Assembly (NCBI GenBank): GCA_016213595.1
Contig: JACRAA010000302.1
Span: forward strand, 1 to 9,700
Origin: Actinomycetota bacterium
Lineage (GTDB): Bacteria > Actinomycetota > Actinomycetes > Propionibacteriales > Propionibacteriaceae
DNA: 9,700 nt
Direction: 5' to 3'
Part shown: positions 1-6,274 of the stretch, piece by piece
Position numbering within the stretch: the first letter of the stretch is position 1
Layout of the letters: every line of letters begins with the position of its first letter
Made by a program: the position numbers and the translations under genes
Notes under the pieces: model-generated
Databases searched by the model: none
What the model was told of the DNA's origin: nothing
What the model saw: the letters and a program-made list of their open reading frames with translations, nothing else

Positions 1-1
1 G

Positions 2-340
2 CGGCTGGACGACATCGCCGAGGTCGCGGCCCGTCGGGACACGCCGAACGTCATCGTGGCCACCCTCGGTCCCCGGGGTGCAGCGGTCTGTACGGGTGGC
101 ACGGTCACGTTGGTCACCCCGCCGCCCGTCACGGTCATCGACTCGACGGGGGCCGGTGACACGTTCGTCGGAGCCCTGGCCGCGGAGCTCGCCCGGGGGG
201 ACGACGTGCTGACAGCGGCGCGGACGGCGGTCGTGGCCGCCTCACTGTCCACGCAGAGTCTCGGAGCAGTGTCCGGAATGCCCCGCCGCGACGAGGTCGT
301 ACGCCACGTCGCGGAGTCCAGAAGCCCGGAGCCCGCCTAG
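2..340 (+). CDS. PfkB-family sugar kinase, ribokinase-like (C-terminal part, 5' end outside window)
   Basis: Only the last 112 residues are present; the frame is open to the left edge. The fragment has the PfkB second signature, DSTGAGDTF (fragment residues 47-55), whose Asp (residue 53) is the family's catalytic base and whose GAG forms the anion hole for ATP phosphate. It also has the preceding ATLGPRGAAV strand, which in ribokinases leads into the nucleotide site. The last segment (GAVSGMP, then a charged helix) matches the usual ribokinase end, so the C-terminus looks complete. The family transfers phosphate from ATP to a sugar or nucleoside hydroxyl in the cytoplasm. The gene lies 65 nt before a nucleoside-binding lipoprotein and in the same orientation as a nucleoside hydrolase. 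I therefore infer ribokinase, making ribose 5-phosphate from ribose released by that hydrolase. A kinase for another sugar or for a nucleoside remains possible because the substrate-binding N-terminal half is missing. Confidence 0.85.
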   Translation, partial: RLDDIAEVAARRDTPNVIVATLGPRGAAVCTGGTVTLVTPPPVTVIDSTGAGDTFVGALAAELARGDDVLTAARTAVVAASLSTQSLGAVSGMPRRDEVVRHVAESRSPEPA

Positions 341-362
341 GCAGGTCCCGTTCTCACCACCC

Positions 363-379
363 GGCCGATCTCACCGGCC
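363..379 (+). other. Weak inverted repeat upstream of the lipoprotein gene
   Basis: GGCCG and CGGCC arms (5 bp) flank a 7-nt loop inside the 65-nt gap between the kinase and the lipoprotein gene. I see no convincing -35/-10 pair in this gap, so the two genes may share a transcript. The dyad is short enough to be chance in DNA of this GC content. Confidence 0.2.
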
Positions 380-388
380 ACAGTCCAC

Positions 389-394
389 AAGGAG
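389..394 (+). promoter_or_regulatory. Ribosome-binding site that decides the lipoprotein start
   Basis: AAGGAG lies 11 nt before the ATG at 406 but only 2 nt before the ATG at 397. A 2-nt gap is too short for initiation, so the downstream ATG is preferred. That start also gives a canonical lipoprotein N-terminus, MKRQLK followed by a hydrophobic core. Confidence 0.65.
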
Positions 395-405
395 AAATGC
401 CACAC

Positions 406-1458
406 ATGAAGCGCCAACTGAAGCTGGGCCTGGCGGCCTTGTCCGCCCTCGCCCTCGCCCTCACGGGCTGCTCCTCGTCGAGCAGCACGGGGAGCCCGTC
501 CGCGAGCGCCAGCGGTGGCTCCGGGGGGAAGCTGTCCGTCGTGAGCGTCATCAACGGGACGCTGGGCGACGCCAGCTTCTTCGACAGTGCCGAGACCGGC
601 ATGAGCAAGCTCAAGGCTGAGGGCCACAAGACCCAGACGATCCAGTCGGACGCCAACAACCAGACGTCGTGGAAGCAGAACACGGAGTCCGTCTCCGGCA
701 AGTGGGACCTCGTCGTGGTCGGCACCTCGCAGATGGTCGACATCCTCAAGGAGATCGCACCGAAGTACCCGAACCAGAAGTACCTCATCTACGACGACGT
801 CGTCACGGCCCCCAACGTGGCGTCCATCACGTTCAAGCAGAACGAGGGCTCGTACCTCGCCGGCGTGCTCGCGGCTCTCGCGACGACGAACAAGGACAAG
901 TTCCCGAAGGCCTCGGGCTCCAAGGTCATCGGCCTCGTCGGCGGCATGGACATCCCGATCATCAACGACTTCGTCGTCGGCTTCAAGAAGGGTGCGGAGA
1001 CCGTCGACCCGTCCATCCAGGTCAAGGTCGGCTACGTCGGCAACTTCACCGACTCCGACAAGGGCTACTCCATCGCCAAGTCGATGTTCGAGCAGGACAA
1101 GGCCGACGTCGTGTACCAGGTGGCGGGTGGCGCAGGTGCCGGCGTGCTGAAGGCCGCGAAGGACACCGGGCGCTACGCGATCGGGGTGGACTCGAACCAG
1201 AACAAGCTGTACCAGGGCTTCATCCTGGCCTCCATGCTGAAGAACGTGGGCGACGGCATCCACACCGCCGTGCTCGCCGCGGACCAGGGCAAGCTCGACT
1301 ACGGCAAGACCACGTCGTACGGCCTGAAGAACGGCGGCGTCGGCCTCACCTTCGCCGACAACGGCAACATCGTCCCGTCGGACATGCAGACGAAGGTCAA
1401 CGACTACGCCCAGCAGGTCTCGGACGGCAAGATCACCGTTCCTACCACGGTCAGCTGA
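406..1458 (+). CDS. BMP/PnrA-family nucleoside-binding lipoprotein of an ABC importer
   Basis: This is the substrate-binding component that captures nucleosides outside the membrane and delivers them to the permease. The start at 406 gives 350 residues (an ATG at 397 would add three). Residues 1-22 are a type II signal peptide: basic MKR, a Leu/Ala core and the lipobox LTGC, with Cys22 as the lipidated residue. A Ser/Gly/Ala-rich tether follows to about residue 41. The BMP (PF02608-like) fold then begins, with GTLGDASFFDSAETG (51-65) near the expected nucleoside-contact loop, NEGSYLAG (146-153), IGLVGGMDIPIINDF (175-189) and GVDSNQN (260-266), all typical of the family. The length is normal for a BMP protein. 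The neighbouring ATPase, two permeases and nucleoside hydrolase favour nucleosides over other BMP ligands such as autoinducer-2-like or purine-base ligands. Which nucleoside, and whether pseudouridine is included, cannot be read from sequence. Confidence 0.93.
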   Translation: MKRQLKLGLAALSALALALTGCSSSSSTGSPSASASGGSGGKLSVVSVINGTLGDASFFDSAETGMSKLKAEGHKTQTIQSDANNQTSWKQNTESVSGKWDLVVVGTSQMVDILKEIAPKYPNQKYLIYDDVVTAPNVASITFKQNEGSYLAGVLAALATTNKDKFPKASGSKVIGLVGGMDIPIINDFVVGFKKGAETVDPSIQVKVGYVGNFTDSDKGYSIAKSMFEQDKADVVYQVAGGAGAGVLKAAKDTGRYAIGVDSNQNKLYQGFILASMLKNVGDGIHTAVLAADQGKLDYGKTTSYGLKNGGVGLTFADNGNIVPSDMQTKVNDYAQQVSDGKITVPTTVS

Positions 1459-1460
1459 CC
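1449..1460 (+). repeat. 12-bp perfect palindrome at the lipoprotein stop codon
   Basis: GGTCAGCTGACC is fully self-complementary and contains the stop codon. A second short dyad follows at once, CATCA/TGATG with a 6-nt loop at 1460-1475, and then the strong hairpin at 1477-1502. The 3' end of the lipoprotein message can thus fold repeatedly. The central 10 bases recur at 6274-6283, at the end of the glycosyltransferase gene. Confidence 0.4.
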
Positions 1461-1476
1461 ATCACGTGCATGATGT

Positions 1477-1502
1477 GGGGGCCGGGCTTCGGCCCGGCCC
1501 CT
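1477..1502 (+). terminator. GC hairpin with UUCG tetraloop between lipoprotein and transporter genes
   Basis: Bases 1478-1487 pair perfectly with 1492-1501 (10 bp, all G-C), and a G-T pair at 1477/1502 extends the stem. The loop is TTCG closed by C-G, the extra-stable cUUCGg tetraloop. No T-tract follows, so full intrinsic termination is doubtful. In an operon this position fits a partial terminator, or a 3' block against exonucleases that leaves more binding-protein mRNA than transporter mRNA. That differential expression is known for binding-protein ABC operons; here it is inference. The structure itself is plain from the bases. Confidence 0.75.
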
Positions 1503-1534
1503 GGCATCTGTCCTGAGCCCATCGAGGGAGCCTC

Positions 1535-4366
1535 ATGACTGCTCCGCTGCTCCAGCTGCGCCACGTCACCAAGACGTTCGGCCCGCTGGTCGCGAACGAC
1601 AACGTCGACCTGGACGTCTATCCGGGCCTCGTCCATGCGCTGGTCGGGGAGAACGGCGCCGGGAAGACGACGCTGATGTCGATGATCAACGGCACCGGTG
1701 CGCCGGACTCCGGCACGATCGTCTACGACGGCAAGGAGGTGTCCATCACCTCGCCGCAGCAGGCTGCGGCCCTCGGCATCGGCATGGTGTTCCAGCACTT
1801 CAAGCTCGTCGGGTCCCTCACCGTCGCGGCCAACGTCTTCCTGGGTCGCGAGATCACGAAGAACGGCCAGCTCGACACCGAGGCCATGGAGGCCGAGGTC
1901 CGCAGGCTGTCCGCCCGGTTCGGCCTCGCGGTCGACCCCACCGAGACCACCTCGGACCTGAGCGTGGGCGAGCTCCAGCGCGTGGAGGTCCTCAAGGCCC
2001 TCTCCCACGAGACGCGCCTCCTGATCCTCGACGAGCCGACCGCAGTGCTCACGCCGTCGGAGACCGACGACATGTTCCTCGTCATCCGCGAGCTGGCGAA
2101 GGCCGGCGTCGCCGTCATCTTCATCTCCCACAAGCTCGACGAGGTGCTCGCCATCGCCGACGAGGTCACCGTCATCCGCGACGGCCGGGTCATCGACACC
2201 GTCCCGGCGGCCGGCCTCACGAAGGGGCGGATCGCCACGATGATGGTGGGCCGCGAGGTGCTGCTGCGCATCGAGCACTCGCCGTCCCACCCCGCAGACA
2301 CGGTGCTCGACGTGAAGGACCTCACGGTCGTCGACGACCGCGGCGTCACGGCGCTCGACCACGTGAGCCTGTCCGTACGCGCGGGTGAGATCGTGGGCAT
2401 CGCCGGCGTGGACGGCAACGGCCAGTCGGAGCTGCTCGAGGCCATCGCCGGTCTCGACAAGCCGTCGTACGGCACGGTCGCCGTGAAGGGCACGGACGTC
2501 ACCAGGGCCTCGATCGCGGCGCGCCGCGCCGCCGGGCTCGCGTACATCCCCGACGACCGTCACCACGTCGGTACGGCCCCGCGGATGTCCGTCGCCGACA
2601 ACGTCGGCGCGACCCACCTCTCCCCGCCCGTCGCCCGGAACGGGTGGCTCAGCAGGAGCGGGATCACGGACTTCGCAGCCCGCCTCATCAAGACGTTCGA
2701 CATCCGCGGAGCCTCCCCCGCGACCCCAGTCGGGTCCCTGTCCGGCGGCAACATGCAGAAGGTCGTCATCGCGCGCGAGTTCGAGTCCGACCCGGCGCTG
2801 CTCGTCGTGTCCCAGCCGACCCGCGGCGTCGACGTCGGAGCCATGGAGTTCGTCCACCGCGCCCTCGTCGGCGCACGGGACCGCGGCGCGGCCGTGCTGC
2901 TGGTGTCCGCCGACCTCAATGAGGTCATGAGCCTGTCCGACCGGCTGCTCGTCATCCACCGCGGCCGGATCGTCGACGAGTTCACCCACGACACCATGTC
3001 CGAGATCGCCGTCGGCCTCGCCATGGGCGGGCAGGCAGCCGACGAGCAGGCCGTCGCGGAGGCCCACGCCCTGCACGAGGAGAAGGCCGAGCTGGTCTCC
3101 ACGGACCTCGACGGCGACGGCATCCCCGACGAGCTCCAGAAGCCGGCGCCCCGCCCGGTGGGCGCAGGGACCGAGGCCCGGTCGTCCGGCGGCTCGGCAC
3201 CGGAGACGCTCGAGCCCGACGCACCGCCGCTCGAGGACGCTCTTCCGAGCCGGGCGACGGGCAACTTCGTCATCAAGACGATCTTCACCAACGCGGCCCA
3301 GCCGATCATCGCCGTCATCGCAGCTCTCGTCGTGGGCGCGATCATCATCGCGCTGCTGGGCAAGAACCCCGCTGCGGCCTACTCGGAGCTGTTCTTCTCG
3401 CCGCTGACGACGCCGTACGGGATCGGCGCGCTCCTGGCCCACACCGTGCAGCTGCTGATCCTGTCGGCGGCCGTCATCGTGAGCTTCCGCGCCGGCTTCT
3501 TCAACATCGGCGGCGAGGGCCAGCTCTACGTCGGCGCGCTCGCCGGGGCGCTGACCGGGATCGCGCTGAAGAGCTCGTCCCTGCCGAGCATCGTCGTCAT
3601 CCTCATCGTGCTGCTGGTCGCCAGCGTCGTCGGCGGCCTGTGGGGCTGGATCCCGGGCGCACTGCTCGCCTTCTGGAAAGTCAACATCATCGTGACGACG
3701 CTCATGATGAGCTCGATCGCGACGTTGCTCACCCAGTACCTCGTGACGGGGCCGTTCGTCGACAAGACGTACGGCTCGGTGGGCTCGAAGAAGCTGGGCC
3801 CCAACGCGTTGCTGCCCGTCTTCAACCCCGAGTACAGCCTCACGCCCGACATCATCATCGCGATCGTCATCGTCATCGTCCTCGGTCTCGTCCTGACCCG
3901 GTCCGTCTGGGGCCTGAAGGTTCGCGAGCTCGGTGAGATGAACCGCTTCGCCGAGTACACCGGCGTGAACCCGCGCACCATGAGCATGCAGGTCATGACC
4001 CTCTCGGGAGCCGTCGCGGGCCTGTCCGGGGCCCTGTACGTCATCGGGCCGAACTCCACGGCACGGTTCGTCCAGACGTTCTCGCCCGCGTACGGGTTCA
4101 CCGCCCTGACCGTCGCGCTGCTCGCCCGGCTCAACCCGTGGGTCGCGATCCTCGCGTCGTTGTTCTACGCCGACATGATCGCCGGCTCGTCGTCGATGCA
4201 GGCGAACGCCGACGTGCCGAAGCCTCTGGTCGACGTCATCCTCGGCCTCATCGTGCTCATGATCACGGCGTCGTTCGCGTGGAACTGGTCGCGACGCAGG
4301 AGGAACGTCAAGAACGTCGTGCCCGTGCCCGACGAGTCCGTCGCGAAAGAAGGGATCGTGAAGTGA
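1535..4366 (+). CDS. Fused tandem ATPase-permease of a nucleoside ABC importer
   Basis: One 943-residue protein that joins two normally separate subunits. Start: ATG 4 nt after GAGGGAG. First ATPase domain: Walker A GENGAGKT (38-45), Q-loop Gln87, signature LSVGE (142-146), Walker B LLILDE (162-167), switch His199. Second ATPase domain: degenerate Walker A GVDGNGQS (291-298, Gln for Lys), signature LSGGNMQ (402-408), Walker B ending VSQP (425-428) in place of DEP. This asymmetry is usual in the RbsA/YufO class, so hydrolysis probably rests on site one. A hydrophilic, acidic and Pro-rich linker of about 60-80 residues follows, carrying DLDGDGIPDELQ at 524-535. From about 590 a BPD_transp_2 permease begins, with the family motif FNIGGEGQ (656-663), about nine hydrophobic segments and a basic C-terminal tail. 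The frame is unbroken, and I found no in-frame start with a good ribosome-binding site before the permease part, so fusion looks real. It should pair with the next permease to complete the importer. Confidence 0.93.
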   Translation: MTAPLLQLRHVTKTFGPLVANDNVDLDVYPGLVHALVGENGAGKTTLMSMINGTGAPDSGTIVYDGKEVSITSPQQAAALGIGMVFQHFKLVGSLTVAANVFLGREITKNGQLDTEAMEAEVRRLSARFGLAVDPTETTSDLSVGELQRVEVLKALSHETRLLILDEPTAVLTPSETDDMFLVIRELAKAGVAVIFISHKLDEVLAIADEVTVIRDGRVIDTVPAAGLTKGRIATMMVGREVLLRIEHSPSHPADTVLDVKDLTVVDDRGVTALDHVSLSVRAGEIVGIAGVDGNGQSELLEAIAGLDKPSYGTVAVKGTDVTRASIAARRAAGLAYIPDDRHHVGTAPRMSVADNVGATHLSPPVARNGWLSRSGITDFAARLIKTFDIRGASPATPVGSLSGGNMQKVVIAREFESDPALLVVSQPTRGVDVGAMEFVHRALVGARDRGAAVLLVSADLNEVMSLSDRLLVIHRGRIVDEFTHDTMSEIAVGLAMGGQAADEQAVAEAHALHEEKAELVSTDLDGDGIPDELQKPAPRPVGAGTEARSSGGSAPETLEPDAPPLEDALPSRATGNFVIKTIFTNAAQPIIAVIAALVVGAIIIALLGKNPAAAYSELFFSPLTTPYGIGALLAHTVQLLILSAAVIVSFRAGFFNIGGEGQLYVGALAGALTGIALKSSSLPSIVVILIVLLVASVVGGLWGWIPGALLAFWKVNIIVTTLMMSSIATLLTQYLVTGPFVDKTYGSVGSKKLGPNALLPVFNPEYSLTPDIIIAIVIVIVLGLVLTRSVWGLKVRELGEMNRFAEYTGVNPRTMSMQVMTLSGAVAGLSGALYVIGPNSTARFVQTFSPAYGFTALTVALLARLNPWVAILASLFYADMIAGSSSMQANADVPKPLVDVILGLIVLMITASFAWNWSRRRRNVKNVVPVPDESVAKEGIVK
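3104..3139 (+). other. Calcium-loop-like motif in the ATPase-permease linker
   Basis: Codons 524-535 of the fused transporter read DLDGDGIPDELQ. Asp at positions 1, 3, 5 and 9 with Gly at 6 matches the DxDxDG core of EF-hand-like and thrombospondin type 3 calcium loops; the usual acidic residue at position 12 is Gln. The segment must be cytoplasmic, since it lies between the ATPase and the first membrane helix. Calcium or other metal binding is inference from the motif only. A merely acidic, flexible linker is the alternative. Confidence 0.45.
4348..4355 (+). promoter_or_regulatory. Ribosome-binding site for the second permease, inside the upstream gene
   Basis: AGAAGGGA ends 7 nt before the GTG at 4363. 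It fixes that start over in-frame upstream codons, which would translate out-of-frame permease sequence rich in Arg. Confidence 0.6.
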
Positions 4367-5268
4367 ACAACGTCCTTCACACGGTCTTCAGCGTCGCGCT
4401 CATCGCGGCCACGCTGACCTACCTCACACCGATCCTGTTCGCCTCCATCGGAGGCGCCATCACCCAGCAGGGCGACATCCTGAACATCGGTCTCGAGGGC
4501 ATGATGCTCATCGGCGCCTTCTCCGCGATCGCCGTCGGCGCAGCAGCCAACAACCCCCTCGTCGGCGTCCTGGCGGCGGTGGTGTCGTCGCTGCTCCTCA
4601 GCGCGATCTACGCCGTGTTCACGCTCTGGCTGAAAGCCGACTTCATCGTCGTCGGCATAGGTGTGAACATGCTCGCCGCGGGCGCGAGCGTGTTCGCCCT
4701 GCAGCTGCTGTACGGGAACCCCGGCGGCACCCCGCAGGGAGTGCACTCGTCGCTGCCGAAGTTCACCATCCCGGTGCTCGGCCAGCAGACACCGCTCGTC
4801 TACATCGCCCTGCTGTGCGTGCCGCTGTACGCGTTCCTGCTGTACCGCACCCGTTACGGCGTCCACCTGAGGGCCGTCGGGCAGGACCTGCCGGCGGCGA
4901 TCGCGGCCGGGATCAACGCGACGCGCGTCAAGCTCATCTCGATCCTGCTCTGCGGCACCCTGACCGGCCTGGCCGGCGCGCAGCTGTCCATGGCCAACCT
5001 CGGCTCGTTCAACCAGAACATGTCGAGCGGACGGGGCTTCATCGCCGTCGCGGCGCTGACGTTCGGACGGGCCAAGCCTGTACCGACGCTGGTCGCGGCC
5101 GTGATCTTCGGCCTCGCGGACGCGATGGCGGACCGGCTGGGCGTCGCGGGCATCAACTCGAACCTGGCCAAGATGGCTCCGTACATCATCACGATCATCG
5201 CGCTGACCCTCGCATCGATGGACCTGTTCGCGAGGCGGCGCAAGGCTGTCGCGCTCAAGACTGCGTAA
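4363..5268 (+). CDS. Nucleoside ABC importer permease (NupQ type)
   Basis: A 301-residue integral membrane protein of the BPD_transp_2 group, forming the second half of the transmembrane channel. The GTG start overlaps the upstream stop by four bases (GTGA), which implies translational coupling and equal dosage with the fused ATPase-permease. From residue 5 the protein is mostly hydrophobic segments. The family hallmark ILNIGLEGMM (39-48) pairs with FNIGGEGQ in the partner permease. Later landmarks are the loop ending in RYGVHLRAVGQD, the helix GTLTGLAGAQLSM and a late helix before the basic tail RRRKAV. The length is normal for NupQ-like permeases. The frame is open further upstream (to about 4138), but that extension is a shadow of the preceding permease domain and I excluded it. 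Its stop TAA is the first part of the next gene's ribosome-binding site. Nucleoside specificity is inferred from the operon. Confidence 0.93.
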   Translation: MNNVLHTVFSVALIAATLTYLTPILFASIGGAITQQGDILNIGLEGMMLIGAFSAIAVGAAANNPLVGVLAAVVSSLLLSAIYAVFTLWLKADFIVVGIGVNMLAAGASVFALQLLYGNPGGTPQGVHSSLPKFTIPVLGQQTPLVYIALLCVPLYAFLLYRTRYGVHLRAVGQDLPAAIAAGINATRVKLISILLCGTLTGLAGAQLSMANLGSFNQNMSSGRGFIAVAALTFGRAKPVPTLVAAVIFGLADAMADRLGVAGINSNLAKMAPYIITIIALTLASMDLFARRRKAVALKTA

Positions 5269-5272
5269 GGAG
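5267..5272 (+). promoter_or_regulatory. Ribosome-binding site overlapping the permease stop codon
   Basis: AAGGAG shares its first two bases with the permease TAA stop and lies 5 nt before the GTG of the nucleoside hydrolase. This strong, tightly placed site supports the GTG start and coupled translation of transporter and hydrolase. Confidence 0.7.
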
Positions 5273-5277
5273 CACGA

Positions 5278-6231
5278 GTGGCCATCCCGGTCATCATCGA
5301 CACCGACCCGGGCATCGACGACGCGATAGCGCTCGCGCTCGCGTGCGCCAGCCCTGAGATCGACCTCCTCGGTGTGACGACCGTCGGCGGGAACACCGGC
5401 ATCGAGAACACGACGGGGAACGCACTGCGGCTCCTCCACCTGTTCGGCCGGGACGACGTGCCCGTCGGTGCCGGCGCGGCACGGGCCCTGACGTTCGAGG
5501 CCGACCTCGGCGACCCGTCCATCCACGGACAGGGCGGGCTCGGTGGGGTGGAGCTTCCGCTCCCCGAACGGGGAGCCGACCCGCGGGGCGCGCTCGGGCT
5601 CCTCGTGGACCTCGTCGAGAGCCATCCCGACCCGGTCACGCTGGTCGCGATCGGGCCCCTGACGAACGTCGCCCTGTTCGCCGCGACCCGGCCCGACCTG
5701 TACGGGAGGCTCGAGCGGCTCGTCATCATGGGCGGCGGCGTCCACATCACCGGCAACCACACCCCGACGGCGGAGTTCAACATCTGGTTCGACCCGGAGG
5801 CGGCGGCGCGCGTCTTCGCCGCCGGCGTCGACGTGACGATGGTGGGGCTCGACGTCACGCACAAGGCGATGTTCGCCGGTACGGACTGGGCACCGCTGCG
5901 TACGCCGGACAGTGGCGCCGTGGCGAAGGCGGTCACGGGGATGGTCGACTTCTACGGCTCGTTCTACCTGTCCCAGAACGGTTCCGACGCCACTGCCCAG
6001 CACGACTCGCTGGCCGACGCGGAGGTCATCGCGCCCGACCTCGTCCTTACCCCTCACTTCTGGACGGGCGTCGAGACCGCAGGCACGCTCACCCGCGGGA
6101 TGACGGTCGCCGACCTCACGGGCGTCTGGAAGCGGGAGCCGAACTCGCACGTCGCGCTCGACGTCGACGTGCCCGCGTTCATCGACCTCCTCGTCGGCCG
6201 CATCGCCGAGCTGGACGCCAGGCTGCACTGA
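5278..6231 (+). CDS. Inosine-uridine preferring nucleoside hydrolase family protein
   Basis: Hydrolyses the N-glycosidic bond of ribonucleosides to free base and ribose in the cytoplasm. The 317-residue length is normal. The N-terminus carries the calcium-site signature DTDPGIDD (8-15). Asp10, Asp14 and Asp15 fall at the same numbers as in the Crithidia enzyme, where Asp10 is the general base and the others hold Ca2+ and the ribose. GGNTGIENTTGN lies after the second strand. IGPLTNVA (125-132) supplies the backbone ligand region. AEFNIWFDPEAA (165-176) gives ribose-binding Glu166 and Asn168. His242-Asp243 (QHDSLAD) match the group I leaving-group His and the last calcium Asp. The family assignment is firm. 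Base preference (purine, pyrimidine or both) is not readable. It sits 9 nt after the permease of a nucleoside importer, so its substrate is probably what that importer delivers. Released ribose could feed the kinase at the left edge. Confidence 0.95.
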   Translation: MAIPVIIDTDPGIDDAIALALACASPEIDLLGVTTVGGNTGIENTTGNALRLLHLFGRDDVPVGAGAARALTFEADLGDPSIHGQGGLGGVELPLPERGADPRGALGLLVDLVESHPDPVTLVAIGPLTNVALFAATRPDLYGRLERLVIMGGGVHITGNHTPTAEFNIWFDPEAAARVFAAGVDVTMVGLDVTHKAMFAGTDWAPLRTPDSGAVAKAVTGMVDFYGSFYLSQNGSDATAQHDSLADAEVIAPDLVLTPHFWTGVETAGTLTRGMTVADLTGVWKREPNSHVALDVDVPAFIDLLVGRIAELDARLH

Positions 6232-6232
6232 C

Positions 6233-6269
6233 GGCCTGTCACCGGAAGGCACCCGGCTGTGAGCGGGCC
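6233..6269. terminator. Imperfect hairpin between convergent genes, candidate two-way terminator
   Basis: In the 43-nt gap between the nucleoside hydrolase stop and the glycosyltransferase stop, 6233-6238 pair with 6264-6269 (one G-T), 6239-6241 with 6260-6262, and 6242-6245 with 6253-6256. Two small bulges interrupt the stem and the loop is 7 nt. That makes 13 pairs in all. No T-run follows on either strand, as is common for actinobacterial 3' hairpins. Its place between facing 3' ends supports a terminator or 3'-end stabiliser; function is inferred. Confidence 0.5.
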
Positions 6270-6274
6270 TGGCG

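Noticed and set aside
2405..2818. Missing Lys and Asp-Glu in the second ATPase domain as evidence of gene decay
   Set aside because: Gln in the second Walker A and SQ in Walker B are normal asymmetry in RbsA/YufO-type tandem ATPases, and the rest of the domain is intact.
1451..3442. 663-codon open frame on the minus strand opposite the fused transporter
   Set aside because: Composition is Asp/Gly/Arg/Val-rich and low in complexity, as expected for the mirror of a GC-rich gene. No domain motif, and the plus-strand product is clearly a real ABC protein.
4138..4362. Upstream extension of the second permease to 376 residues
   Set aside because: The added part is an Arg-rich shadow of the preceding permease domain. 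A ribosome-binding site and the family N-terminus both place the start at 4363.
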